A stretch of DNA of 64,000 bases from CAYNWT01 sp964450955 (GCA_964450955.1 CAYVFI010000030.1:1-64000); one strand, 5' to 3'; positions 26,279 to 35,790 are shown, numbered from the stretch's first letter. The notes: generated by a model from the sequence alone, not told the origin. Made by a program: numbers and translations.

Positions 26279-27142
26279 GTGAATACCGAGTCTAAAACCC
26301 CGACCAATCCGGCCCCGGCAAGCTCAGGAAAGAAAACCAAGTCAGGTTTGGAGAAGGTCCTGTTCCGCGGTTTCTTGCTGATCAGCGTTCTACTTATCGC
26401 CTTCGAAGCCCGCGCTAAGTTTGGGTACGACTACTCGCTTGAATACCTGAAGAAGGCGACAGCCGCCGAAGAAATTCGCGTGACAACAATCAAAAAGCAG
26501 ACCGAAGGGGAAGTGAAAACGGTTGCCGAAGAGACCGAAGACGCGACGTGGGCCGGACTCAGGTCAGACGCTTTCGAGAATCTCTCTTTTCTGGCACCGA
26601 TACTTGCTGGCCAGGCAGGCGAACCAATTGAGTTCAAACCAGTCCTCGCAAAGCACTTCGAGACTGGCGCAGAAGTGCAGCTGGAGGACGCGGATGGCAA
26701 GAAGGTTGAACTGGATTCCGAAACGTCATTCGAGCGGTCACTACGGTGGCACAGCATCCGCGACCTTTGGATGCCGGAACCTGCCTACCTGCTCACAGTG
26801 AAGGTTGCCAATGCCCAGGAAGACGCCGACATCGTCGGATTCAACAACGGCGCCGCAGATGGAGACATGAGCAAGTACTTTGCCAACCCGGATCGCCTGA
26901 AACCGGCCAAATTCGACCCGAACGCCGAACGAAGTATCGCCGGGTTCGGTGGCCCTCCTCGAAGAGATAGCAATGAAGAAGGCAACGAACGCCCAAGCCG
27001 GCCAGGCTCTGGTGAAGATGGCGACGAACAAGAAGATAAGGCCGACGAATCCTCCGATGACAAATCGGAGGACAAGGAAGAAGCCTCCGATGACACGTCA
27101 GAGAACAAGGAAGAATCCTCTGAAGACAAGAACGGCCAGTAA
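26279..27142 (+). CDS. Membrane-anchored protein with long acidic tail, unknown function
   Basis: I do not recognise a family for this 287-aa protein. It starts with GTG; a CCGGAG lies about 10 bp before it. A single membrane helix (about residues 30-47, VLFRGFLLISVLLIAF) is followed by a 150-residue soluble region with Glu/Lys-rich stretches. The C-terminal tail (about 225-287) is almost only Glu, Asp, Ser and Lys in repeats such as SSDDKSEDKEEASDD. A terminator at 27166-27193 closes the unit. The tail could bind cations or a basic surface, but that is guesswork. Confidence 0.6.
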   Translation: MNTESKTPTNPAPASSGKKTKSGLEKVLFRGFLLISVLLIAFEARAKFGYDYSLEYLKKATAAEEIRVTTIKKQTEGEVKTVAEETEDATWAGLRSDAFENLSFLAPILAGQAGEPIEFKPVLAKHFETGAEVQLEDADGKKVELDSETSFERSLRWHSIRDLWMPEPAYLLTVKVANAQEDADIVGFNNGAADGDMSKYFANPDRLKPAKFDPNAERSIAGFGGPPRRDSNEEGNERPSRPGSGEDGDEQEDKADESSDDKSEDKEEASDDTSENKEESSEDKNGQ

Positions 27143-27165
27143 CGCTAGCTGGATCGATCGACCAG

Positions 27166-27193
27166 AAAGGCCCGGCATTTGCCGGGCCTTTTT
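27166..27193 (+). terminator. Intrinsic terminator
   Basis: AAAGGCCCGGC-ATTT-GCCGGGCCTTTTT forms an 11-bp perfect stem and ends in five T, 24 bp after the acidic-tailed protein stop. Confidence 0.95.
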
Positions 27194-27400
27194 GCATTAC
27201 GGCCTATCGGCGGAAAGGGCTTGACCTGTTTTACAGCAGGATTTAACTTCCCGGCTCAACTGCGAGATTCCTCGCACTCACTTCACACATCCCCCCTCTC
27301 AAACTCTCCTCCCTCCGACGCAAGTTGGTCCGCTTTGCTCAAGGCGGCGATCGCGCGTCACACTCTCTCCCGAGTGACTGTTTCCGGAAAGGAATCCCCG

Positions 27401-27745
27401 ATGAAACAATTGCGCGTACTGTGCCTGAGCCTGGCACTTATGTTTTCACTAAGTGGCTGCTGCTGCGGCCTGTTTGGCCACGGTGGTGGTGGCTATGGAG
27501 CTGGATACCCTGGCGGCTGTAGCAGCTGCGGCGGTGCCGGTGGCGGATTTTATGGCGGCGCCCCTGTTGGCGGCGGAGCCTTCTACGGTCCCGGAGCAGC
27601 GACTGGTGGCTGTGGCCCCGGCGGCTGTGGCACAACAGCATTCCCATCTGGCGCGTCACTATACGGTGGCCCATCGGCAGCAGCGACCGGCCTCCAGCCT
27701 GGACCGGTTGCCTTCGCCCCAATGCAAGCAATCCAAACATACTAA
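27401..27745 (+). CDS. Small Gly-rich Cys-containing lipoprotein
   Basis: This 114-aa protein starts at ATG 27401 with GGAAAGGA 6-13 bp upstream; a longer in-frame extension back to 27179 has no ribosome-binding site. Its signal peptide ends in the lipobox LSGC (about residue 20), followed by further Cys (CCCG). The mature part is Gly/Ala-rich, with repeated GGG, GAP and GGCGPGGCG-like blocks and a C-terminal AIQTY. Such short Gly-rich lipoproteins are common in planctomycetes and likely sit in the outer envelope. It is closed by a terminator. Confidence 0.7.
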   Translation: MKQLRVLCLSLALMFSLSGCCCGLFGHGGGGYGAGYPGGCSSCGGAGGGFYGGAPVGGGAFYGPGAATGGCGPGGCGTTAFPSGASLYGGPSAAATGLQPGPVAFAPMQAIQTY

Positions 27746-27776
27746 GAACCAGCGAAAGCTGAGACCGGAAACAAAG

Positions 27777-27810
27777 AAGCGATCACACCAAAAAGTGTGA
27801 TCGCTTTTTT
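27777..27810 (+). terminator. Intrinsic terminator of the Gly-rich lipoprotein gene
   Basis: A 12-bp perfect stem (AAGCGATCACAC at 27777-27788 with GTGTGATCGCTT at 27795-27806) and a 6-nt loop end in a run of six T. Confidence 0.95.
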
Positions 27811-27839
27811 CGTTGTCCTGATTTGGCAGTCAGCCCGGG

Positions 27840-30626
27840 CTACTTGTCCTTGCGTTTCTTAGCCTTGCTGTAGCCAAACTTTTTACCGGAACCAAACTTA
27901 CGCGGCCCGCGAGGCTTCCGACTACCACCACCTTGTGGGCCCCTGGACTGCGTTCCGGAATCAGCATCCGTGGCAACCGTCAGTCGCATTTGTCGGCCAA
28001 CAACTCGCGTGTGATACAACTGCTGTTCAATCTCACGCGGCATGTCGTCCGGAAGATCAATCGTCGTATACGACTGCTGGATATTGATGTGCCCAATCGC
28101 TTTGCCATCAATACCGCCCTCGTTCGCAACAGCACCAACAATGTTGCCGGGCTTCACACCGTCTTTCCAACCAATGGCAATGCGGTAGCGTTTCTTCCCG
28201 GCTTCCGGCGGCCCAACAACCCGTTCTCGCCTGTTGCTGTCTCGACCACCCTGGCGGTCCGATCGCTCGTTGCGATCGAACTTTGGCTTTGGCTTGTCTT
28301 TCTTCAGGAAAAACGGACGACGCCCCTGAGCCATCCTCGCTACAGCAGCAGCAATCACGTCCATCGACAAACCGGTTTCTTTTGAGTGCTCAGCCAGCAT
28401 CTCCTGGAAGAACGAACAATCCAGCTCCTCAGCAGTTTTACTGATCTTGTCCTTGTAACGCTTCACCCTGATCGCGTTGATTTCATCAGCAGTCGGAGCC
28501 TCAATGACTTCGATCGGTTGCTTCGTGACATGTTCAATCGAACGCAGTCGTCCTCGCTGCGAACGAGTCAGGAAGATGATCGCTTCCCCCTTCCGACCCG
28601 CGCGGCCGGTTCGACCAATGCGGTGGATGTACGACTCGGTTCCATGAGGCAGATCGTAGTTAAACACGTGACTGATGCGTTCGACGTCCAGCCCGCGAGC
28701 CGCAACGTCAGTCGCAACAAGAATATTCAAACGACCTTTCTTGAGCTGCGTGATGGTTCGCTCACGAGTCTTCTGTGGCATGTCACCATTAAGAGCAACG
28801 GCAGAAAAACCTTCGTGGTTCAACTGTTCTGCAACAGTGACCGTCGATTCCTTGGTCTTCGTGAACACGATAATGCCATCGGTTTCTTCGACTTCCAGGA
28901 TCCGCTTAAGGACGTTGATCTTCTCGCGACCGACGGTAAAGATCGCCCGCTGCCGAATTGACTCGGCGGTCATTGTCTTCGTCTTAATCGTGATCCGTGC
29001 CGGATCGTTTAGGTAGTGCTGAGCAATCCCACGAATCGGAGCGGGCAGGGTGGCTGAGAACAACGCAACCTGACGCTGTTCAGGAGCCTGTTCCAGAACA
29101 AACTGCACGTCTTCCAGGAAGCCCATGTTGAGCATCTCGTCAGCTTCGTCGAGAACCAAACACTTCAAACCACTTAGATCCAGTGTGCCTCGCTTGATGT
29201 GGTCGATGACGCGTCCCGGCGTTCCCACAACAATCTCAACACCACGTTTCAACTGTCTGAACTGCTGACTGTAGTCGGCTCCGCCGTAAATCGTGGCGAT
29301 GTTGAGTCCCCGCATCTCAGACCCGTACTGAGCGAACGACGCACCAACCTGCATCGCAAGTTCGCGTGTCGGAGCCAGAACCAAAACCTGCGGCTTCTTA
29401 GGACCGATCTCAATCTTCGACAGAATTGGCAAAGCGAACGCGGCCGTCTTGCCTGTACCGGTCTGCGACTGAGCCAACACATCGCGGCCATCCAGCATGA
29501 ACGGAATGATCTCCGCCTGAATCTCCGTTGGCTTATCGTAACCCTGCTTCGCAACAGCCGCCTGCACCTGGGCACTCAACGGAATCGCAAGGAAGCCATT
29601 TTCCACCTCAACCACTTCCTCTGGTTCCACCACCACTTCAGGCGTTGGCTCAACTGATTCAGCAGCATCAGGTAGGTCCGCTGTTGGTTCAACCACCTCA
29701 GGAACAACCTCAACGACAGGCTCCGCAGCAACTTCAACGTCGTGAGCTACAGGTTCCTCAACCGGAACAACCTTTGGTTCCGGCGGGGCAGGGACTGGCT
29801 CGTCGCGAACAGCGTCTACTGCCGCCGACTCGGCCAGAACCGGCTTCACAGGGACCGAGGGAAGAACAGACTCAGCAACGTACGGCTCAGGAACCTTAAA
29901 CGACTCAGACACCGGCGGCAGCTCTTCTTCGGCAACCGGAGCCTTTGGTTCCACGACCGGTTTAGGCGGTTCTGCAGCAACCGGCTCGTCCAATTCGGCC
30001 TTCTTAACGAAATCAGAGTCCATCAGCGAAATCGGAACCATCCTGGCTTGCTCAATGGCCGGCGCTGGCGGCTCGACAACTACATCAGCTTCCACTGGCT
30101 CAGGATCGCTGGCAACAGATTCATGCTGGGCAACTTCCGCGGCAGGCTCAACCGGTTCGTCCACTTTGGCATTCTTGTAGAGATCTGAGTCCATCAGCGA
30201 AATCGGCGCCATTCTGGCCCGTTCGATAACCGGCGCTGGTGGCTCGACAACTGCGTCGGGTTCCGCTGACTCGGCAGCCTCTGGCTCGATAGGTGCGGGC
30301 TCTTCTTCAACCGCCGCGCCCTCTTCGTCAGCGACTTCCGGCTTACATGGAACCGGTTCAGCCGCCTCCGTAACCGGAGCCGTAAGAGGATCCGCGGCCA
30401 CTTCCATTCGCGCTTCTTCAACCGGCCCCGTCACCACATCCACGTGCGTGAAGAACAAGTCATCCATACCGGGCAACATCATTTGAGCCGGCTGTTCGGT
30501 GTACTGCAGAGCTTCCTGAACAGCATCAACGGCATTGTCCGGGTTCGCAGTTGTGTCGTCACAATCAACGGTAAACGAAGCAATGACATCGTCCGGAGAC
30601 GGACCCTGGGTGTGATTTTCAGACAT
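27840..30626 (-). CDS. DEAD-box RNA helicase with a long Ala/Glu/Pro-rich N-terminal extension
   Basis: The 928-aa protein is started at ATG 30626 (GGAAG 7 bp upstream) instead of an upstream TTG. About 345 N-terminal residues are acidic and rich in Pro, Val, Glu and Ala, and include two close copies of ARM(A/V)PISLMDSD. The helicase core follows: SQTGTGKTAAF (Walker A), PTRELAMQV, GTPGRVIDHI, VLDEADEML (DEAD) and FSATLP, then domain 2 with TDVAARGLDVERISHV and HRIGRTGRAGR. A DbpA/CsdA-type RNA-binding domain (RYRIAIGWKDGVKPGNIVGA) and a basic tail end the protein. It unwinds RNA, probably in ribosome assembly or cold adaptation, like CsdA/DeaD. The extension is atypical and perhaps binds partners. 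Confidence 0.93.
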   Translation of the reverse strand: MSENHTQGPSPDDVIASFTVDCDDTTANPDNAVDAVQEALQYTEQPAQMMLPGMDDLFFTHVDVVTGPVEEARMEVAADPLTAPVTEAAEPVPCKPEVADEEGAAVEEEPAPIEPEAAESAEPDAVVEPPAPVIERARMAPISLMDSDLYKNAKVDEPVEPAAEVAQHESVASDPEPVEADVVVEPPAPAIEQARMVPISLMDSDFVKKAELDEPVAAEPPKPVVEPKAPVAEEELPPVSESFKVPEPYVAESVLPSVPVKPVLAESAAVDAVRDEPVPAPPEPKVVPVEEPVAHDVEVAAEPVVEVVPEVVEPTADLPDAAESVEPTPEVVVEPEEVVEVENGFLAIPLSAQVQAAVAKQGYDKPTEIQAEIIPFMLDGRDVLAQSQTGTGKTAAFALPILSKIEIGPKKPQVLVLAPTRELAMQVGASFAQYGSEMRGLNIATIYGGADYSQQFRQLKRGVEIVVGTPGRVIDHIKRGTLDLSGLKCLVLDEADEMLNMGFLEDVQFVLEQAPEQRQVALFSATLPAPIRGIAQHYLNDPARITIKTKTMTAESIRQRAIFTVGREKINVLKRILEVEETDGIIVFTKTKESTVTVAEQLNHEGFSAVALNGDMPQKTRERTITQLKKGRLNILVATDVAARGLDVERISHVFNYDLPHGTESYIHRIGRTGRAGRKGEAIIFLTRSQRGRLRSIEHVTKQPIEVIEAPTADEINAIRVKRYKDKISKTAEELDCSFFQEMLAEHSKETGLSMDVIAAAVARMAQGRRPFFLKKDKPKPKFDRNERSDRQGGRDSNRRERVVGPPEAGKKRYRIAIGWKDGVKPGNIVGAVANEGGIDGKAIGHINIQQSYTTIDLPDDMPREIEQQLYHTRVVGRQMRLTVATDADSGTQSRGPQGGGSRKPRGPRKFGSGKKFGYSKAKKRKDK

Positions 30627-30934
30627 CAGAATTCTTCCGATAGGTGTTTCGCTGCCATCGTTTGAAGGCAACGCGAGCGCAAGTCAAAACAGCCAAGTAG
30701 AAAAGGCGACGAATTGGGCGTACGCATCTGTGTTACACAAGGTGCGACGCTGCTTCGTTTACTTGCGTTTCTCGATTCGCCGGCGAAACCCGGGGAGACA
30801 ACACTCGGAAGACTTGTCGCTGAGCCATTTTCAATCGCCGCAATCTGTTGATGCGACGCACGTCCGATCCGGCCAACAGGGCCGATCAATCAAGGCTGTG
30901 CAACCTTGAAGGCTCATTCACTGGCCAAAGTATA
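30627..30934 (-). promoter_or_regulatory. Promoter and structured long leader of the helicase gene
   Basis: On the minus strand TATACT (30929-30934), preceded by TTGC (an extended -10 TGC), gives a start near 30922 and a leader of about 295 nt. Its first part contains two hairpins in series: TCAAGG/CCTTGA (30890-30895 and 30904-30909) and CGGCC/GGCCG (30870-30874 and 30880-30884). Long structured leaders are typical of cold-shock helicase mRNAs, so post-transcriptional control is likely but unproven. The remaining bases to 31048 hold no gene. Confidence 0.5.
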
Positions 30935-31048
30935 GCAATCACGACCCATCGGACAGCACAAAGGTTCGGAAAACACTCTTTTCAGTCAAGAGCCCCCGCG
31001 AGGTTTGCCTAACCGGACATGGCTACGGTTCCACACGTTCACCGTGAC

Positions 31049-31795
31049 TCACTGCCACTGTGCTTCGTGCTCCGAACCAGGCGTGTAGTACTTCCGCATG
31101 TACGGAACCGGCCCCGGTGGGCTATCCACCCAATTGCCCGATTCGTCCAGCACGAACTCACCAAACTCCAACCTGGTCGCCACATTTTCCAGCCAATGCG
31201 CCCACGAAATGGTCTGCCACTCTGCATTGGCCTCATCGAAGTAGTACACAGCTCCGGTCTCCACGTGGACCAGAATCTGGTATACGTCCCAGCCGCCGAC
31301 CGCAATCCAGCCGGGGTGCCAACTGTACGATGGCACAGAGTCCGTATCCAGCGGTTGCAGTTCGAAGCCACTGTGGATCTCGACCATTTCAGTACAAACA
31401 CGATCGATCCACTCAGCATTCCACAGTTCATTCAATCCAATGAACGGACCACCCGATCCGTTGTGAACTTTCAGGGAGGCCCTCACATCGCCCGGCAACC
31501 GTTAGCCGAGTTTGAACTCAAGTTCCGCCAGCTCTTCGTCCGTGATTGGTGGGCCAAGTTGTTCTACGTAGCTACCGCTATGCTTCCGCAAGCCGGCCTC
31601 GATTCTTCGCCAAATTGCATCAACCTCTGCCTGTCGCTGCACGTCATACTGCTGGATCGCAAGCACCGCTGGTGTCCCCAGACGATTCTTGTGCCTTGGC
31701 CGATCCAGCCAACAAATCGACCACAAGCATGCGGTCGCAACGATCCCGTAAAATAAAACAAGCCACCAGAAGCGGCTCTTGCGAGACTTCCTCAT
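31049..31795 (-). pseudogene. SUKH-like (SMI1/KNR4) membrane protein, split by an in-frame TAA
   Basis: Two minus-strand reading frames (31049-31498 and 31502-31795) are in one frame and separated by TAA (31499-31501). Joined, they align from end to end with the intact neighbour at 32318-33043. Shared blocks include YVEQLxPPIxxxELAE, ASLxxHNG, WHPGWIxVGGWxVY, ETGAVxxFDE and WLENxATRLE. The TAA stands where the paralog has Tyr (ELGYALPAALRAS versus KLG-stop-RLPGDVRAS), so one base change (TAC/TAT to TAA) explains it. An N-terminal membrane helix (FWWLVLFYGIVATACLW) precedes the domain. The start overlaps the upstream gene by ATGA. The gene is either a fresh pseudogene or needs read-through. 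Confidence 0.75.
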
Positions 31796-32325
31796 GGGAA
31801 GTAACTCACGAAGGTGCCGGGCATCCGTTCTCGAAGCATGGCCACCGCCTCTTCGCTCACCCCCGCTTGTTTCAGAACAACCCACTGAAGGCTCCCGATC
31901 GCGGCAATCTTGTCCAAATCGGAATCAACAAGTCGAGTGTCGTAGATTTGCAAAATCGCGAGCCGCTTCAGTCGAGAAATCGATGTCAGCACTTCCCGCA
32001 CATCCTCCTCCTTACCATCCAGATTGATCAGAATAATGTCACGGTTCCAATCGTCACCGCCAAGTGCCTTAGCCGTTCGTGTAAGCAGTGTGGGCCAGTC
32101 ATCGTCCTCGAGTACCGGATGCCGCGTTTCCGTTTCGAACGATTCAACGGCGGGCGAAGCAGCCACCTGTTTCTGCGCGTAAATTCGCAGCGCTTCGTTT
32201 CCCAGAAACATCGCAGACCAGATTCCCAACACCGCCCACAGATGACGATGCCAGCGCCACCGCTTCTTCTTCACGGGTTGAGCGACTATCGGTTCGCCAC
32301 GCGTCTCCTGATTGGTATCAGTCAC
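31792..32325 (-). CDS. Membrane-anchored LRR-like small protein
   Basis: This 177-aa protein has a basic N-terminus, a membrane helix (HLWAVLGIWSAMFLGNEAL, about 27-45) and then a soluble part. LTSISRLKRLAILQIYDT and KIAAIGSLQWVVLKQAG within it fit short leucine-rich-repeat turns (about 110-160). It lies between two SUKH-like genes and overlaps both (ATGA with the split one; 8 bp with 32318). The three form one operon. The function is unknown; a regulator or immunity-associated protein is possible. Confidence 0.55.
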   Translation of the reverse strand: MTDTNQETRGEPIVAQPVKKKRWRWHRHLWAVLGIWSAMFLGNEALRIYAQKQVAASPAVESFETETRHPVLEDDDWPTLLTRTAKALGGDDWNRDIILINLDGKEEDVREVLTSISRLKRLAILQIYDTRLVDSDLDKIAAIGSLQWVVLKQAGVSEEAVAMLRERMPGTFVSYFP

Positions 32326-33043
32326 CGTCTACCACCTCTGAACCCGGAGTGTCGTAATCAAGATCTTTGGTCCAGTCACCCGGTTCACCAGGCACTGGCC
32401 GAATATCGCCTGATTCCAACCGTGTCGCAATATTCTCCAGCCAACGCATCCACGACGAAGCCTGCCAAACACCACTACTTTCATCGAACCAGCACACCGC
32501 GCCGGTTTCAAGGTTCACGAATATCTCGTAGACCTGCCAGCCACCAACCGGAATCCACCCTGGATGCCACCAGTAGCGATCAGACACTTCCGGTTCCAAC
32601 GGCTCCTGAATGTACCCGACCGCGTCGCTGATATACATATCCCGCGTCGATACCATTCCAGCTCCATCGTAAAGCCGGTACAGAGACACAAACTCACGCC
32701 GCGTCCCGTTGTGGATTCGCAACGACGCTCTCAATGCAGCCGGCAGCGCGTAGCCAAGTTCGTTCTCGACTTCAGCAAGTTCGTCTTCACTGATCGGCGG
32801 GTTCAACTGTTCGACGTAGCCGTTGTCGAACCCAGCCAGAACACGTTCTATCCGAACCCACAAAGATTCAATCTTCTTACGAACTCTCTCATCATCCCGC
32901 TGGATGGCATCCACCGACGATAAACCAAGTCGGTTCACATGTCGGGGCCGCTCAAGCCAACGAATCGACCACCAACATCCAATCACGACCAACGCGTACA
33001 ACACGATGAGTCTTACCGAGACATGTGGAAGCGATCTGGCCAA
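32318..33043 (-). CDS. SUKH-like (SMI1/KNR4) membrane protein, intact paralog
   Basis: This 241-aa protein has an N-terminal helix (LIVLYALVVIGCWWSIRWL, about 12-30) and then a SUKH/SMI1-KNR4-type domain. Key segments are YVEQLNPPISEDELAEVENELG (about 75-96), the classic start of the fold, and WHPGWIPVGG. SUKH proteins often serve as immunity proteins against toxins or as protein-interaction modules. It is the first gene in a three-gene operon. No toxin gene is present beside it, so an immunity role is not shown. Confidence 0.65.
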   Translation of the reverse strand: MARSLPHVSVRLIVLYALVVIGCWWSIRWLERPRHVNRLGLSSVDAIQRDDERVRKKIESLWVRIERVLAGFDNGYVEQLNPPISEDELAEVENELGYALPAALRASLRIHNGTRREFVSLYRLYDGAGMVSTRDMYISDAVGYIQEPLEPEVSDRYWWHPGWIPVGGWQVYEIFVNLETGAVCWFDESSGVWQASSWMRWLENIATRLESGDIRPVPGEPGDWTKDLDYDTPGSEVVDGD

Positions 33044-33351
33044 TTGCTTTCAATCCGATAAACAAGAATCGGCCACCGCGACATCAGTGGGTGTATCCCG
33101 GATTCGCCAAGAATAATGATACCCGGAAGTTCGTATTCCTGCCTCCAGCCAGCGCCCGTGCAACCAACAAACCGCCGCCTAAAGGCAGGAGTACGCCGCA
33201 TTGAGATTGAGCAGGCCCGCCTACTTTGGCTAAAGGCGGCTTGGTGGACGATGGATAAGAGGATGCCCGCCCCGCAAACGGCCACACGCCCCTAACGCGT
33301 AACTTCGCACTGCACAAGCGACTGGACTGACGGTATCATAAGGGCCCCGCC
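33044..33351. other. Divergent intergenic region with short palindromes
   Basis: This 308-bp region between the SUKH operon (minus) and the DUF1549 gene (plus) has no gene. It contains GCCTAAAGGC (about 33177-33186) and GGCTAAAGGCGG (about 33230-33241), a CTAAAG-core motif that recurs as CGGACTAAAGTCCG at 54131-54144. Confidence 0.45.
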
Positions 33352-35790
33352 ATGATCACTCGCCCCACCGTCCTCATCCTGCTCCTCACAAGCGTGGCCC
33401 TCGGACAGACCGATGGCCAACGCCGCACCCAGATTGCATTCTTCGAACAGAACATCCGCCCGATCCTCACATCGCAGTGCGTGAAGTGTCATGGTTCGAA
33501 AAAGCAGGAAGCCGAACTTCGGCTGGACTCTCGGGCAGCAATGTTGAACGGCGGCGAGTCAGGCCCGGCAGTTTTTCCCGGAAGACCAGGCCAGAGCTTA
33601 CTACTGAAAGCGCTGCACTATGACGAACTGGAAATGCCACCGTCCGGCAAACTTCCAACGCGCGACATAGCGAAGTTCAGGCACTGGATCGCTTCGGGAG
33701 CCGTCTGGCCTGAAGACGCGACCATCCGCGAGGCGACCGCAACCATCACTGACGCAGACCGCAACTGGTGGGCCTTCCGCGAACTCAGGCAACCAGCAGT
33801 TCCGCAAATACCGCTCAGCATGTGCAGCGAAAACGAAATCGATCGTTTCGTATTCGCCGCGCTCGACGCGAAAGGCATGCGACCGGCTCCGACTGCCGAC
33901 AAGACAACGCTGGTTCGCCGAGCGTACTTCGACATCCTCGGGCTGCCGCCTACCCCAGCTCAGATTGACGACTTCGTTGGTAACAATTCACCCAACGCGT
34001 GGGAACAGTTAATCGATCAGCTGCTCGCCAGCCCGCACTACGGCGAACACTGGGCCAGGCACTGGTTCGACGTCGTTCGCTACGCCGAATCCGATGGCTG
34101 GAACCAGGACGCCTACCGCCCGCACATTCATCGTTACCGAGACTACGTCGTCAAGTCCTTCAACAGCGATCGCCCCTGGCCGCAGTTCGTCCGGCAGCAA
34201 CTCGCGGGCGACGAAATGCCTGACGACAATCCAGAGAACCTCGCTGCCACCGGCTTCCTGCGTTTGGGTATCTACGAATACAACCAGCGCGATGCGAAGG
34301 GTCAGTGGAACGACATCATGAACGAAATGACCGATGTCGCCGGCGACGTATTCCTCGGCGTCGGCATGGCCTGCGCACGTTGCCACGATCACAAGTTCGA
34401 TCCGATCCTTCAACGCGACTACTTCGCGCTGCGGGCGTTTTTCGAACCAATCGAATGGCGCGACGATTTGCTGTACGCAACGGACAAACAACAAGCCGAT
34501 CACGCGAACCAGACGGAAGCGTGGCGGCAGGAAGCCGCAGAGGTGCTCGCAAAAATCGACGCGTTGCTGAAGCCGTACCACGACAGGAAATGGAAATCGA
34601 CCGTCGATAAGTTCCCGTTGGACATTCAGGCGTGCTTCAACAAGCCCGTCGCCGAACGCACTTCGTGGGAACACCAGATGGCGTATCTGGTCAGTCGGCA
34701 GTTCGAAGAAGAAGCCGGCGGCCCGCTGAAGAGCATGAAGAAAGCCGACAAGGCAAAATACGAAGAATTCAAAAAGGAACTTGCGAAGTTCAACAGCACG
34801 AAACCGAAACCACTGCCTAAAGTCATGGCTGCAACAGACTTCAATGGCCAACCGGCTCCAACGAAGATCCAGGACACCAACACTGTCGTCAAACCCGCAT
34901 TCCTAACCGTTCTTGCATCAAAGCCAGCGGTAAGCACTGGCTCGTTAGCAGGCCCCGACGCACACACAACCGGCCGCCGTACCGCACTTGCTAAGTGGAT
35001 CACCGAACCAACCAACCCACTGACTAATCGCGTTATCGTCAACCGCATCTGGCAGTATCACTTCGGCCGGGGCCTGGTCAGCACACCCAACGACTTCGGC
35101 GAACAAGGCCAAACTCCAACACACCCCGAACTCCTGGACTGGCTTACCACAACATTCATCAACAACGGTTCCACCTTCAAACGCTTACACAAACGCATCC
35201 TCATGTCGGCCACATGGCAGCAATCCGCCACGAACCCGAACGCCGATGACTACGCAAAGCGCGACCCCAACGAAAACCTCCTTTGGCGCGCACCGGTACG
35301 GCGACTTAGTGCCGAACAAATCCGCGATGCCATGCTGCTAACCAGCAACGAACTGAACCGAAAGATTGGCGGACCAAGCGTCGATCTGAAGAAGCACCGG
35401 CGTTCGCTGTACATCAAAAGTCTCCGCAACAAGCCGGACGCATTCCTGCATCAATTCGACATGGCCAACGGACTGAAAAGCGTCGCTGAAAGGAACTCGA
35501 CCACCACGCCGACCCAAGCGCTCATGATGATCAACGGCGACTATCCACTAGCGCGAGCAAAGGCGTTCGCCAAACACCTGACAGGGTTGAAGTTCGGAAC
35601 AACTGACCAACTCGTTCAGTTTGCGTTCCACTCAACAATCGGCCGCACACTCGACGATAAAGAAAAACACCGCGCCGCCAGCTTCCTTGGCTGCAGCCTG
35701 GCAGACGAACCGACAACAATCGAACCGGCCAGGCTAACCGACTTCTGTCACATCCTGTTCAACTCAAACGAGTTCCTGTATGTCGACTAA
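33352..35790 (+). CDS. Planctomycete cytochrome C / DUF1549 / DUF1553 protein (PSCyt1-PSD1)
   Basis: This 812-aa secreted protein is typical of planctomycetes. After a signal peptide (residues about 4-20) a PSCyt1 cytochrome domain has CVKCHG (about 43), a CxxCH haem motif. DUF1549 follows, with CARCHDHKFDPI (about 342) and HYGEHWARHWFDVVRYAESDG. DUF1553 comes last, with NRIWQYHFGRGLVSTPNDFG and the usual RRSLY block. Most family members are over 900 aa, so this one has a shortened middle. It is linked to the DUF1501 gene that overlaps its last 11 bp, the normal gene pair. The pair is thought to act in exported complex-carbon degradation, but no substrate is known. Confidence 0.9.
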   Translation: MITRPTVLILLLTSVALGQTDGQRRTQIAFFEQNIRPILTSQCVKCHGSKKQEAELRLDSRAAMLNGGESGPAVFPGRPGQSLLLKALHYDELEMPPSGKLPTRDIAKFRHWIASGAVWPEDATIREATATITDADRNWWAFRELRQPAVPQIPLSMCSENEIDRFVFAALDAKGMRPAPTADKTTLVRRAYFDILGLPPTPAQIDDFVGNNSPNAWEQLIDQLLASPHYGEHWARHWFDVVRYAESDGWNQDAYRPHIHRYRDYVVKSFNSDRPWPQFVRQQLAGDEMPDDNPENLAATGFLRLGIYEYNQRDAKGQWNDIMNEMTDVAGDVFLGVGMACARCHDHKFDPILQRDYFALRAFFEPIEWRDDLLYATDKQQADHANQTEAWRQEAAEVLAKIDALLKPYHDRKWKSTVDKFPLDIQACFNKPVAERTSWEHQMAYLVSRQFEEEAGGPLKSMKKADKAKYEEFKKELAKFNSTKPKPLPKVMAATDFNGQPAPTKIQDTNTVVKPAFLTVLASKPAVSTGSLAGPDAHTTGRRTALAKWITEPTNPLTNRVIVNRIWQYHFGRGLVSTPNDFGEQGQTPTHPELLDWLTTTFINNGSTFKRLHKRILMSATWQQSATNPNADDYAKRDPNENLLWRAPVRRLSAEQIRDAMLLTSNELNRKIGGPSVDLKKHRRSLYIKSLRNKPDAFLHQFDMANGLKSVAERNSTTTPTQALMMINGDYPLARAKAFAKHLTGLKFGTTDQLVQFAFHSTIGRTLDDKEKHRAASFLGCSLADEPTTIEPARLTDFCHILFNSNEFLYVD

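Noticed and set aside
27179..27400. Longer start of the Gly-rich lipoprotein
   Set aside because: The added sequence overlaps the upstream terminator and lacks a ribosome-binding site, while ATG 27401 has a strong one and a lipobox signal peptide.
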